A stretch of 64,000 nt of DNA from Mariniphaga sp964559175 (lineage in GTDB: Bacteria; Bacteroidota; Bacteroidia; Bacteroidales; Prolixibacteraceae): positions 1-64,000 of the forward strand of contig CAZLGT010000001.1 in NCBI GenBank assembly GCA_964559175.1, read 5' to 3'. A program made the position numbers and the translations under genes. Shown here piece by piece: positions 50,849 to 59,415 of this stretch. Below the pieces are notes generated by a model, which saw nothing but the letters and a program-made list of their open reading frames with translations, made no database searches and was not told where the DNA came from. The number at the start of each line of letters is the position of its first letter. Within the stretch, counting starts at the first letter, position 1.

Positions 50849-51706
50849 TTACATTTTAATTCTGTCAAATCCCTTCCCATACACACCCATCACACTTCCC
50901 ATAGTAATGAATGCATCAGGGTCAATTACCTTTATTCCCCTGAAAATCTGGCTGGTTTCTTTTTTGCGGACCACCGACATGATGATTTTTGTGTTCTCGC
51001 GCGTGTACCAACCTGTTCCATCCAGTATAGTAACGCCTCTTATGGCCTCATTATTGATAAAATCGGCAATTTTTTCGTATTCTTTTGAAACAATGAACAT
51101 TTGGGCCGACCGGTTGGCGCCGCTCAAAAACGAATCGAGCGAGTAGGCAACCACCCACATGGAAACATATCCGTACACCAGTTTTTCGGGCGATTGGAAA
51201 ACAAAGTACGAAGAGGCAATAATAATAACATCGCAGTAAAGGATAATCCTTCCCGGGCTGATGTTCCGGTATTTGTTGATAATCATGGCAAAGATGTCGG
51301 TTCCCCCGGTGCTTCCTCCGCGCGAAAAAACAATTCCCAGTCCGATGCCGCCTGCCATTCCTCCAAGTACTGCCGATAAAAACATATCGTCCACAATGGG
51401 TTCTTTTACAATTCCCTGAAAAAAAGCAAAAAAAGTGGAAAGTATTAAAATGCTGTATATGGTTTTTAAACCGAAACTGGCCCCCAGTATTTTAATGGCT
51501 ATCAATACCAAAACAGCATTAACTGCCAGGTAGGTAACACTTACCGGAATTTTGGCCGCATAATAGAGAACAGCTCCAATACCGCTGACTCCTCCGCCGG
51601 TAATTTCAGCCGGGATGAGAAAAACCACCCACCCCAGGGCAAACAAGAGTAGCCCAAAGGTGATGATGCCATAGTCTTTTATAGCTGTCGCCAGTTTCCG
51701 GTTCAT
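50849..51706 (-). CDS. YitT family membrane protein
   Basis: The 285-residue protein has five to six hydrophobic segments and a soluble DUF2179 domain at the end (for example FIVSKEYEKIADFI and GVTILDGTGWYTRENTKIIMSVVRKKE). This is the standard YitT layout. Function is unknown; some members may be transporters. ATG at 51706 (MNRKLATAIKDYG) matches the family start; an ATG 21 bases upstream is possible. It precedes the M23 gene. Confidence 0.87.
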   Translation of the reverse strand: MNRKLATAIKDYGIITFGLLLFALGWVVFLIPAEITGGGVSGIGAVLYYAAKIPVSVTYLAVNAVLVLIAIKILGASFGLKTIYSILILSTFFAFFQGIVKEPIVDDMFLSAVLGGMAGGIGLGIVFSRGGSTGGTDIFAMIINKYRNISPGRIILYCDVIIIASSYFVFQSPEKLVYGYVSMWVVAYSLDSFLSGANRSAQMFIVSKEYEKIADFINNEAIRGVTILDGTGWYTRENTKIIMSVVRKKETSQIFRGIKVIDPDAFITMGSVMGVYGKGFDRIKM

Positions 51707-51862
51707 ATTCAACAATCCTGTAAACATCGCAAAATAAATGATTTTGATTAAAACGGGCGCAAAAGAATGAATCGAATCATGAAAAAAACGTGATGATTGT
51801 CAGTAAAATGAAAGCTTAATGGTGATTTAAGATGGACTGGGAAATTGAAATTTTCGATCCGT

Positions 51863-52648
51863 TTATTCCTGCGGTAAATTTTTGGTTTTTTCAACCAGTT
51901 TTTCATGTATTTCCGGTTTTGAAATTAACAGTTTGTCGCTTTCTCCGGTCCAGGGCCCGCCCTGCCAGTCGGTGAAAACACACCCTGCTTCGGTAGCGAT
52001 TACAACGCCGGCCGCAAAATCCCAAAGAGAATCGCCTGAACAGACAAATCCGTCCACAGCACCGGTTGCCAGGTAGCAAAGTTCGAGTGCAGTTGTTCCG
52101 AGTTTAAGCGTGTCGTAAGAAACAGCAAGCTTTTTGGCAAGTTGAATAAAGTGGTTCCGGTCTGTTTCTCCGTAGCTGTGATTCAAAAATATGCATGGTG
52201 TAAAATCGGACTGAAAAGCGGGAAGGACGATTTTTTCTCCGTTACAAAAAGCGCTGCCACCTTTTTCCGCGTAATATTCGTTTTGCAAAATGGGATCGAT
52301 AATAACTCCCGCCAGAAAATCGTTGCCGTCCATTAACCCGATGGATACGGCAAAAAGGGGGATTCCCCGTGCAAAGTTGGAGGTACCGTCCAGCGGATCG
52401 ACTACCCACTTTTTCCCCTTTTCTTTGCGAAGAAAACCACTTTCTTCACTCAAAATATTGTGCGATGAATGTTTTTTTAGCACTTCAAAAATCGCCCGTT
52501 CGGCAGCCAGGTCGGTATCGGTTACCAAACCCTGCGCTTCGCCTTTTACCCGTGCGTTTGACGAATCTCCGAACCGCTGCCGGATAACCTCAGCTCCTGC
52601 CCGGGCAGCTTCAAGTGCAATGGTTAATTCAGGCGAAAGGTTGTTCAT
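51863..52648 (-). CDS. Inositol monophosphatase family protein
   Basis: The 261-residue protein has the IMPase marks EESG (metal-binding Glu), DPLDGTSNF (catalytic Asp residues) and WDFAAGV with the late Asp. Members remove phosphate from inositol, sugar or nucleotide phosphates such as PAP with magnesium. It follows the zinc dehydrogenase by 12 bp, and is likely the last gene of the PHP/aldolase/dehydrogenase unit. A sugar phosphate would therefore be a fair guess for its substrate. Confidence 0.92.
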   Translation of the reverse strand: MNNLSPELTIALEAARAGAEVIRQRFGDSSNARVKGEAQGLVTDTDLAAERAIFEVLKKHSSHNILSEESGFLRKEKGKKWVVDPLDGTSNFARGIPLFAVSIGLMDGNDFLAGVIIDPILQNEYYAEKGGSAFCNGEKIVLPAFQSDFTPCIFLNHSYGETDRNHFIQLAKKLAVSYDTLKLGTTALELCYLATGAVDGFVCSGDSLWDFAAGVVIATEAGCVFTDWQGGPWTGESDKLLISKPEIHEKLVEKTKNLPQE

Positions 52649-52660
52649 AATTTCGGGAAT

Positions 52661-53935
52661 TTATATTTCAGGTGCATGTTCCAGTAAATACGTTTCCGCT
52701 TCCACATTCCACAATCCTTTGGTTTTAGCTACCAGTTTGGCCAGTTCTGCATAAAGCGGATCGGTCTTCCCTTTTTCTTCAAAATCGGAAATGGCCACCA
52801 GCGGCAGGTTTTTGTGGGTGTAAATCATTTTTTTCCCTCCGGGAATGTTGGGCAGGTTCAGGGTGGTTTCTGCCACCGCATTCAGTCCGCCGATGTGGGT
52901 AATCAGCCCGGCCGGGTCGAGGCCTTTGCTCATGCATTGAAGCGCTTCCACCATGTCGTCGTTGTTTCCTCCCGAGGTTCCCACAATGTGCGTGTAGGCG
53001 TAATGTACGTTATAAAAATTCAGTTTTGCTGAAAATTCGGGATTGGATGGTCCTGCAAAAAAGTTGAGGCAGCCGTCGTGCGCCAGAATGGCGTCGCCCT
53101 GTTCCACAACCGGAGCAACCGGGGCAAATACAAACACATCGTTGTACCCTGTTCCACCGGAAATCTCTTTCAGTATTTCCACCGGATTTTCAACGTTGCC
53201 GGTGTTCAGGTAAATTAATTCGATACTATTTTCTTTGGCCCATTCCACCGGAAAAATCTCAGCAGCCCGGTCGAGGCGGGTTTGGTCGATGTCGGTAATT
53301 ACCAGCAGAGAAGGTTTGCGGTCTTTCCGGTTCACCACATAATTAATGGCTGCCAGTCCCATGGGGCCTACACCTGCAAGAATAGCCATTTTCCCTCTGT
53401 CCACAATCTCCATCTGATGCACATAAGAGCCTGGTTTAGTGTGGTAATTGGCGTGCATGGCGCCAATTACGCAACTTAGCGGTTCGGCCAGCGATGCCGG
53501 ATAATAGCCTGGTCCGTCATAAGTTAGCAGGCAATCCTGCTCCAGCACATCTTTGGGAATGATGACATAAGTGGCATCTCCGCCAATGTGTGGATATGAG
53601 TACCCGGGTGCGCTAAGTACTCCCATCGAACCGTTTTCGTAATATATGGCCGGCTGAATGGAATACTTCTGACCAGCCCTGAATTTGTGCTGCCATTTGG
53701 TCCCCACCTGCACAATTTCACCGGCAAACTCATGGCCGATGATTATTGGATTTTCATACACATTATCCGGAACCCGCTTGTGGTCGGGGCCTTGTGTGGC
53801 TGCCTTGTAGCTCGACATGCAAATGCTGTCGGACACCACTTTGGCCAGAATTTCATCTTCTTTAATTTGCGGAAGTTCAAACTCCTCGAGCCTTAAATCT
53901 TCCTTACCGTATAAACGAACTGCTTTTGTCTGCAT
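52661..53935 (-). CDS. Zinc-binding alcohol dehydrogenase, sorbose/threonine-dehydrogenase-like
   Basis: The 424-residue protein is a medium-chain dehydrogenase: GHEFAGEIVQVGTKW (zinc region, His-Glu), a Rossmann GVGPMGLAAINYV and FAPVAPVVEQG. It resembles enzymes that oxidise a secondary alcohol of a sugar or sugar phosphate (L-sorbose-1-phosphate reductase-like); the precise sugar is not read. It is larger than typical 350-residue members because of inserts. Upstream on the same strand lie the heptad-bordered four-helix-bundle gene and then the aldolase fusion. Confidence 0.85.
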   Translation of the reverse strand: MQTKAVRLYGKEDLRLEEFELPQIKEDEILAKVVSDSICMSSYKAATQGPDHKRVPDNVYENPIIIGHEFAGEIVQVGTKWQHKFRAGQKYSIQPAIYYENGSMGVLSAPGYSYPHIGGDATYVIIPKDVLEQDCLLTYDGPGYYPASLAEPLSCVIGAMHANYHTKPGSYVHQMEIVDRGKMAILAGVGPMGLAAINYVVNRKDRKPSLLVITDIDQTRLDRAAEIFPVEWAKENSIELIYLNTGNVENPVEILKEISGGTGYNDVFVFAPVAPVVEQGDAILAHDGCLNFFAGPSNPEFSAKLNFYNVHYAYTHIVGTSGGNNDDMVEALQCMSKGLDPAGLITHIGGLNAVAETTLNLPNIPGGKKMIYTHKNLPLVAISDFEEKGKTDPLYAELAKLVAKTKGLWNVEAETYLLEHAPEI

Positions 53936-53940
53936 AATTC

Positions 53941-53982
53941 TTGCTGCTTGCTTCCGGCGACTTGCTTCTGGCTGGTCGTCAG
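53941..53982. repeat. Seven-base repeat array, left border of the IVS cassette
   Basis: Six degenerate seven-base units run in phase from 53941: TTGCTGC, TTGCTTC, CGGCGAC, TTGCTTC, TGGCTGG, TCGTCAG. The array lies between the stop of the four-helix-bundle gene and the start of the zinc dehydrogenase gene. Confidence 0.55.
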
Positions 53983-53988
53983 AAATTT

Positions 53989-54348
53989 TTATCTATCGAA
54001 TTTTTTAATAAAGTTTGTCAATTTTTTCCCAAGTAATTCACATTTTGAGTGAATAAAATCATATCGTAATTTATTTTTTAATGAGCCTGTTTCCCATAAT
54101 TCTTCCAAATGGTCAATTGTTTCATCATTTGAACCTAATGAATAGTTCAGAAATTTATAATATTCCTGTTGGTAACGTTTTCTTCCATAACCTTCTACAA
54201 TGGCAGAACGACAGCTTTTTGAAGAGCGCCTGATTTGCTTGCCGGTTTCAAACATTTCAAACTGTGGCAAATCTTCCAATGTCATTTTATGGACTTCAAG
54301 AGCAATCTCTCTCGCCAACTGCCATATTTCAAGATTTTTGTAAGACAT
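53989..54348 (-). CDS. Four-helix-bundle protein, 23S rRNA intervening-sequence (S23) family
   Basis: The 119-residue protein shows the family marks NLEIWQLAREIALEVHKMT, the polar loop KQIRRSSKSCRSAIVEGYGRK and YYKFLNYSLGSNDETIDHLEE, all in helices. Members occur in insertions within 23S rRNA and free-standing in many Bacteroidota; their relatives include the accessory protein of diversity-generating retroelements. No such retroelement is seen here. The gene is bordered by heptad repeats and separates two genes that otherwise would be close, so it looks inserted. Function unknown. Confidence 0.88.
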   Translation of the reverse strand: MSYKNLEIWQLAREIALEVHKMTLEDLPQFEMFETGKQIRRSSKSCRSAIVEGYGRKRYQQEYYKFLNYSLGSNDETIDHLEELWETGSLKNKLRYDFIHSKCELLGKKLTNFIKKFDR

Positions 54349-54360
54349 GCATTTAAATTT

Positions 54361-54401
54361 GCTCCTGGCTTCCAGTGGTTTGCTTCTTGCTTGTTGCCAG
54401 T
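54361..54401. repeat. Seven-base repeat array directly before the IVS gene
   Basis: Units GCTCCTG, GCTTCCA, GTGGTTT, GCTTCTT, GCTTGTT and a partial GCCAGT follow in seven-base phase. It starts 12 bases before the ATG of the four-helix-bundle gene. Confidence 0.5.
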
Positions 54402-54455
54402 AAGTTCAACGATTTCTAAATCTAAAATAATTTTACCCAATTTGCTGTTCAGTCT

Positions 54456-54495
54456 GTCGCCAGTCGCCAGTTGCCAGCCGCCAGCGGCCAGAAGC
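54456..54495. repeat. Seven-base GYYGCCA repeat array at the aldolase stop codon
   Basis: Five tandem units (GTCGCCA twice, GTTGCCA, GCCGCCA, GCGGCCA) and GAAGC end at the stop codon of the aldolase fusion gene. With the arrays at 53941-53982 and 54361-54401 they enclose the four-helix-bundle gene. Confidence 0.65.
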
Positions 54496-56471
54496 TATCT
54501 TAGCATATTCTGCCCTCCAGTTACCGGCACCGCCTGCCCGGTTTCATAATACTGGTCGATGACGTAGAAAATGGCTTTGGCCACGTCTTCGGGCGTGCAG
54601 CCACGTCCTGCGGGCACCTGTGCTTCGTAAAACGCTTTTACATCGGCAATGGTTTTGGCGCCCGGTACTTTTCCTGCCTCAAGGTACTGAACAAACAGTC
54701 CTCTTTCGGGGTCGCTCCACAACGGGCCGTCGAAATAATTGCCCGGGCAAATGGAATTCACTTTGATGTGAAATGGCATCAGTTCCAGCGCAAACGACTG
54801 GGTGAGACCAATTCCGCCAAATTTACCTCCGGCATAAGCAAAATTTTTGTTGCTTCCTTTTAATCCCGATTTGGAATTGATTTGAATGATATCCATGTAA
54901 TGCCCCGGTTTGTAGAGATGTTGAATTTTCATCACTTTTTGGGCGTATTTGGCGCACAGGAAATAGCCGGAGTAGTTTACTTTGGTCATCAGCTCAAAAA
55001 TTTTCGGGTCCATTTCGTCGAGGCTGCCGGCGTGTAAAATTCCGGCGTTTGAAATCATCACATCCAATCCGCCAAACTGCAACACAGCCTGGTGCACCAT
55101 TGCTTCCACTGATGCAGCTTCGGCCACATTCACCGGGATAAAACATGCCCTGTTTTTTGTTCCTTTCTCATTAAGTTTTCCGGCAAATTCTTTTCCCTTC
55201 TCTTCGTTCAGGTCGGCCACCACAATGTTGGCGCCTTCTTTGAACAGGATTTCGGCAATTCCGGCCCCAAACCCCTGGGCGGCGCCGGTAACCACTACCG
55301 TTTTATTTTCGAGCCGGCCCTGTGCTTTTCCTCCTAACGACACTTTTTTACGGTAGTTTTCCACCTCCCAGTTTTCTATAAATTCGACCTGAGAAGGGGT
55401 GAGCGGGTTCGGGCCTCCAAAGTTTTCCGTTAGTTTGGCAATTCGGCAGAAATCGTTTACCATGTCTTTCAGGTATCCCACCGAAACGGCAGAATCTTCT
55501 GCGGCAATCACTCCTTCATTTTGAATAAAAACAATTTTGGGCGCAAAACCACGACGATTTCTGAATGTTTCGATTTTGGTTTGAGCTTCTGCAATTATTT
55601 CCTCTGAAGTCCCTTCATTTTCTATAAACAGGTATTCCGACAGGCAGTAAACCATCTGGTCGGGATTGTAGGGACGGGCCAGCCATTCATCGAATTTTTG
55701 CTTATTCGTAATGAAATCTGAAATCCACGAGCTGTTGAATGCAGTGGCCACTTTCAGTTTTTCTTCGGAAAGCAGCATACGCACAGCCGGTAGAACTTCC
55801 GCTATTTTTACTGAAACGTTCAGCTCTTTCGATTCAGGAAAAGTTTCAAACGTGCTTTTCAGTTTGGTTTCAATACCGGCGTAAATGCCTTTGATTTCGT
55901 CGGTTGTGTCGGCAGCCACAAAAATACCGTGGTTCTGAATGAGAACAATTTGCGGGTCTTGGCCGAACTTCCCGTTGTACTCCGCAATTTTTTCGGCAAT
56001 TATTTTGAAAAGAATGTAACCAGGGTCAGAGTAGGGGACATAAAGAACCTTTTCCCCAAAAATTTCCAATGTTTTTTCTTCTGCCTGGTTGCTGCACATC
56101 AGTCCGTTACCCAGTGTGGAGTGGGTGTGCACCACATAACGGTAGCTAAACAGGTTGTGCAGCGACGTTTCTACAGATGGTCGCAAACCGGAATCCGGAT
56201 CAATGCGGCTGTTCATCAGGGCATTTTTAACTTCTTCTTCGCGTTGCACTGAATTGGCTGAAAACTGCTGGTTGGGTATGTCGTTCAATTTTGCACGATC
56301 GAGCACACAAAAGCCATTTTCATCAATATTTCCTAAGTTAATGCCGCTGGCTTTTATCCAAAGATGTTTTTCATTTTTGAAGGATGTGTTTCCACCGCCT
56401 GCAATCACGTATTTTTTATCCTTTCCGTAATATCTCGAAACTTCAATTAAATCTTCTATTTCCGGATTCAT
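54495..56471 (-). CDS. Bifunctional class II aldolase / short-chain dehydrogenase (rhamnulose-1-phosphate aldolase-like)
   Basis: The 658-residue protein is a fusion. Residues 1 to about 370 are a class II aldolase with IAGGGNTSFKN at the phosphate site, VVHTHSTLGNGL (metal-binding His pair) and IQNHGIFVA. From about 390 a classical SDR begins with TGAAQGFGAG, followed by YAGGKFGGIG (Tyr and Lys). Related fusions act as rhamnulose-1-phosphate aldolase/lactaldehyde dehydrogenase, splitting a sugar phosphate and oxidising the aldehyde. No rhamnose kinase or isomerase is in this window. Start overlaps the stop of the PHP gene (ATGA). Confidence 0.87.
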   Translation of the reverse strand: MNPEIEDLIEVSRYYGKDKKYVIAGGGNTSFKNEKHLWIKASGINLGNIDENGFCVLDRAKLNDIPNQQFSANSVQREEEVKNALMNSRIDPDSGLRPSVETSLHNLFSYRYVVHTHSTLGNGLMCSNQAEEKTLEIFGEKVLYVPYSDPGYILFKIIAEKIAEYNGKFGQDPQIVLIQNHGIFVAADTTDEIKGIYAGIETKLKSTFETFPESKELNVSVKIAEVLPAVRMLLSEEKLKVATAFNSSWISDFITNKQKFDEWLARPYNPDQMVYCLSEYLFIENEGTSEEIIAEAQTKIETFRNRRGFAPKIVFIQNEGVIAAEDSAVSVGYLKDMVNDFCRIAKLTENFGGPNPLTPSQVEFIENWEVENYRKKVSLGGKAQGRLENKTVVVTGAAQGFGAGIAEILFKEGANIVVADLNEEKGKEFAGKLNEKGTKNRACFIPVNVAEAASVEAMVHQAVLQFGGLDVMISNAGILHAGSLDEMDPKIFELMTKVNYSGYFLCAKYAQKVMKIQHLYKPGHYMDIIQINSKSGLKGSNKNFAYAGGKFGGIGLTQSFALELMPFHIKVNSICPGNYFDGPLWSDPERGLFVQYLEAGKVPGAKTIADVKAFYEAQVPAGRGCTPEDVAKAIFYVIDQYYETGQAVPVTGGQNMLR

Positions 56472-57712
56472 TGTTTTTGATTTTGAAAATAGGCAATAAC
56501 AGCTTTTCCCAGTTCCACAAATTTTTCTTTTTCAGCAATTTTGGCTTTCCGGCCATCCAGGTACCCCACCATACCATTACTGAGGAGGTACTGGTGGGCG
56601 GCGATAACGGCAGTCCCTTCGTAATTAATTTCCATCAGCTCTTTATCCAGCGGCACACCGCCCCGGCAGGAGACTTTCAGTGGGTCGAGCTGCGGGGTGT
56701 TGTGTTCTGTGCCAAACGTAATTACGAACCCTTTTTGGTGGAAAAAGGTCACAAAATCTTTTAAAATCTCATAATCGTTGCGGCCTGGAATAAGCTCAAT
56801 GGAATACACATTGTTTTTAACAAGTTCCTTCAGTAACTTTTCTTTATCGGCTTCATAATCGGTGAAGTTTCCCTGTGCATCGTCGAGAAGCACCGGATAA
56901 CAGGGAATCCCGCCTGCATCGATTATGAGTTCGATCACCTCTTCCAGCGAAAGAAATGCTTTTGGGTCTTCAGGAACAAAAGCGGTTCCGCCGGCTTTAA
57001 GAAGGTTGCTTCTGATTTCATTTTCTATTGATGCTGCACGTCCTAATGGTGCCTTCAGTGCCTTCCCCGAAAATAATTTTTCGAACAGTCGTTTCCTTCC
57101 GTCAGCGGTGCTCTCTTCTTTAAAAATCTCCAACCGGATGGCCTGTGCAATGTGCCTTTCGCGGAAAAGGTTTTTAGCCAGTTTTTGCTGAAGTTCCGCC
57201 GCATCAAAATGCAAATTGATTTGGTTCTCTGCAAAAAATGCATTTAGTTTTTCCACCATCTGGTAGGATTGCCGGTTGCTTTCTGTTTGCAGTGTATTAA
57301 TTTTTTCACGGGAACTTACACTCATTTTAACCGGATAACGCAATCCTTTCCCGCTAAAATAAGTTCGTCCGGGGTTATTGGGGTCGTTTACCCTGATGCC
57401 TGCTTCCTGCAGGTCTTTCTGCAGCCCAATGAATTCGATATTGAAGAGTGGAAAAATGTTGAACCGCATGGCCATTTCAGCAAATTCTTCGTAGCCGTCG
57501 GTTGTATAAAAATCGTTGATTCCCAATACGCTGATTCCCTCGTGCCGTGCCATTTGAAATGCCAGATCAATGGTTGAAAAGGCACTGAATGAGTGCGGAG
57601 TATGAATATGCCCGTTGATCTCGGGAACCGGTTGTTTTTTTTGTTTTTTGTACCATTCCAATAATTCTTCTTTTTCAGGGAATGTGCTGAAAATACTTTC
57701 TTGTTTTCCCAT
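56468..57712 (-). CDS. PHP-domain protein, putative phosphoesterase
   Basis: The 414-residue protein has PHP-type metal ligands, NGHIHTPHSFS near the start, NIEFIG, and a later FGTEHNTPQLD. Many PHP proteins split phosphate esters or act as metal hydrolases; this long form is seen mainly with sugar metabolism genes. It starts an operon with the aldolase fusion (4-bp overlap), zinc dehydrogenase and IMPase. An imperfect -7 box TATTTTGC lies at 57737-57744 on the minus strand. Substrate unknown. Confidence 0.82.
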   Translation of the reverse strand: MGKQESIFSTFPEKEELLEWYKKQKKQPVPEINGHIHTPHSFSAFSTIDLAFQMARHEGISVLGINDFYTTDGYEEFAEMAMRFNIFPLFNIEFIGLQKDLQEAGIRVNDPNNPGRTYFSGKGLRYPVKMSVSSREKINTLQTESNRQSYQMVEKLNAFFAENQINLHFDAAELQQKLAKNLFRERHIAQAIRLEIFKEESTADGRKRLFEKLFSGKALKAPLGRAASIENEIRSNLLKAGGTAFVPEDPKAFLSLEEVIELIIDAGGIPCYPVLLDDAQGNFTDYEADKEKLLKELVKNNVYSIELIPGRNDYEILKDFVTFFHQKGFVITFGTEHNTPQLDPLKVSCRGGVPLDKELMEINYEGTAVIAAHQYLLSNGMVGYLDGRKAKIAEKEKFVELGKAVIAYFQNQKQ

Positions 57713-57868
57713 TTTCCTTTACAAACTTAATTTCCTGCAAAATACGAAAAGAATGGTGAAGAATCCGTCCTTTGGTATCCTGTTTTTTGATTTTTAGGCT
57801 TTTGAATTTTTTAAGAACATCAGTTAAGTATAATTGTTACATAAATCTAACATCAAATTTTTTAGAAG

Positions 57869-58240
57869 ATGGGTAAAACAATTTTGATGATCGCTTCGGT
57901 ATTACTTGCACTGGCGGTTTCGCTGGGAGCGTTTGGTGCACACGGATTAAAATCCCAGCTTTCAACCGACATGTTGCAAACCTATAAAATCAGCGTGGAT
58001 TACCATTTTTACCATGCACTGGGATTGCTGTTCATCGGAATCCTGGCGGTTTCTTTTCCTTCAGAACTTTTAAAATGGTCTGCCATTCTAATAATTGCAG
58101 GAATTATTTTGTTTTCCGGAAGCTTGTATGTACTTGCCATTTCGGGAATAAAATGGCTGGGGGCAATAACTCCGCTCGGCGGATTGAGTTTTATTGCCGG
58201 CTGGGTGTTGCTGTTTTTAGCGGTTTGGAAGAAAGTTTAA
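57869..58240 (+). CDS. DUF423 membrane protein
   Basis: The 123-residue protein has four hydrophobic segments and the family marks LGAFGAHGLKS near the start and YHFYHALGLL. DUF423 proteins are small inner-membrane proteins of unknown function (YgdD/YwdK type). It stands alone between the PHP operon and the rplM promoter. Length is normal. Confidence 0.9.
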   Translation: MGKTILMIASVLLALAVSLGAFGAHGLKSQLSTDMLQTYKISVDYHFYHALGLLFIGILAVSFPSELLKWSAILIIAGIILFSGSLYVLAISGIKWLGAITPLGGLSFIAGWVLLFLAVWKKV

Positions 58241-58301
58241 CGGAGTTTAATTCCGGCTAAAATTAACATTCATTAAAATCGTGAAAAAAAAGAAGTTATG
58301 T

Positions 58302-58334
58302 TTTGGTAATTAAAAAAAAGAAAATACTTTTGCA
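58302..58334 (+). promoter_or_regulatory. Promoter of the rplM-rpsI-rpsB-tsf operon
   Basis: TTTG at 58302-58305, a 20-bp spacer and TACTTTTGC at 58326-58334 match the Bacteroidota consensus in both boxes and spacing. Transcription would start near 58341, leaving a leader of about 128 bases. Confidence 0.75.
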
Positions 58335-58340
58335 GTCCCG

Positions 58341-58468
58341 ATTATTGTCCGTACTTACAAGTATTGTAATAGATTGATTTCCTTTGGATAACAGACTTCA
58401 GGAAAGCCCGAAAAACCTGAAAAAAACCACAGGAAGAGGTTAAATGTTGAATAAAAAAATTAGGACGA
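58341..58468 (+). promoter_or_regulatory. Long leader of rplM with two small hairpins
   Basis: The predicted leader holds TTACAA-gta-TTGTAA at 58356-58370 and TTCAGG (58397-58402) pairing with CCTGAA (58416-58421). L13 operons in other phyla are controlled through leader RNA, so a role in feedback is possible. The stems are short, so this is tentative. Confidence 0.35.
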
Positions 58469-58924
58469 GTGGATACATTGAGTTACAAAACCGTTTCGGC
58501 CAACAAGGCAACCGTTAATAAAGAATGGGTGCTGGTTGATGCTGAAAACATGGTGCTGGGCCGTTTGGCCAGCGAGGTTGCAAAAATCCTCAGGGGCAAA
58601 CACAAGCCCGAGTTTACACCGCATGTTGATTGCGGCGATTACGTAATTGTAGTTAATGCAGAGAAAGTGCAGCTCACCGGTAAGAAACTAACAGACAGGA
58701 TTCATTTCCGTCATAGCGGTTACCCGGGCGGACAAACAACGCAAACACCGAAACAGATTTTGGATAAATATCCTGAAAGGCTGGTTGAAAAAGCCGTGAA
58801 GGGAATGTTGCCCAAAAATAAACTGGGAAGGCAATTGTTCCGTAACCTGCATGTAGTTGTAGGAGCAGAGCACAAATACGAAGCTCAGAAACCAAAAGTT
58901 GTTGAATTAAGTACGAATAATTAA
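58469..58924 (+). CDS. rplM: 50S ribosomal protein L13
   Basis: The 151-residue protein has L13 motifs WVLVDAENMVLGRLASEVAKILRGK and the GYPGGQ loop followed by MLPKNKLGRQLF. The start is GTG at 58469: the family opening in this phylum is MDTLSYKT, which needs this codon, and AGGA lies four bases before it. It is the first gene of the L13-S9-S2-EF-Ts operon. Confidence 0.96.
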   Translation: MDTLSYKTVSANKATVNKEWVLVDAENMVLGRLASEVAKILRGKHKPEFTPHVDCGDYVIVVNAEKVQLTGKKLTDRIHFRHSGYPGGQTTQTPKQILDKYPERLVEKAVKGMLPKNKLGRQLFRNLHVVVGAEHKYEAQKPKVVELSTNN

Positions 58925-58929
58925 GAAAA

Positions 58930-59316
58930 ATGGAAGTAGTAAATTCAATAGGGCGTAGAAAATCAGCAGTTGCACGCATATACGTGAATGAAGGTAAAGG
59001 AAATATTACCATTAACAAACGCGACTGGAAAGAGTATTTCCCAACCACTACCCTGCAATATATTGTTACTCAGCCGCTGAACCTGGTTGAGGCAGCAGAA
59101 AAGTACGACATCAAAGTGAATCTGGATGGCGGTGGAATTAAAGGACAGGCCGAAGCGTTACGCCTTGCCATTACCCGTGCACTGATGAAAATTGACCCGG
59201 AATCAAGAACAGAACTGAAAGCTGCCGGCTTTGTTACCAGGGATCCACGCGAAGTGGAACGCAAAAAACCCGGACAGCCAAAAGCAAGAAAACGGTTCCA
59301 GTTCTCAAAACGTTAA
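58930..59316 (+). CDS. rpsI: 30S ribosomal protein S9
   Basis: The 128-residue protein has the S9 marks GRRKSAVARIYV and the C-terminal ending KARKRFQFSKR, whose Lys-Arg tail reaches the P-site tRNA. The gene starts 5 bp after rplM and the pair is conserved in bacteria. Confidence 0.97.
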   Translation: MEVVNSIGRRKSAVARIYVNEGKGNITINKRDWKEYFPTTTLQYIVTQPLNLVEAAEKYDIKVNLDGGGIKGQAEALRLAITRALMKIDPESRTELKAAGFVTRDPREVERKKPGQPKARKRFQFSKR

Positions 59317-59342
59317 TATTTTTATTGTCAAATTATATGGAT

Positions 59343-59395
59343 CTAAAACGGTTGAGACTCCGTCGGCTGACGGACTACTCAACGGTTGCTTTTAG
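59343..59395 (+). promoter_or_regulatory. Nested stem-loop before rpsB, candidate leader RNA
   Basis: Three stems nest: CTAAAA (59343-59348) with TTTTAG (59390-59395), GTTGAG (59351-59356) with CTCAAC (59378-59383), and TCCGTC (59359-59364) with GACGGA (59369-59374), loop GGCT. AACGGTTG also occurs as a direct copy at 59347 and 59381. It lies in the only sizeable gap between rpsI and rpsB and could be a site for feedback by protein S2. Confidence 0.5.
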
Positions 59396-59415
59396 AATCA
59401 TAAAAAAGTAAACAG

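Noticed and set aside
53941..54495. Seven-base arrays as CRISPR or diversity-generating retroelement parts
   Set aside because: Units are seven bases long without spacers, and no reverse transcriptase or variable-region repeat is found near the four-helix-bundle gene.
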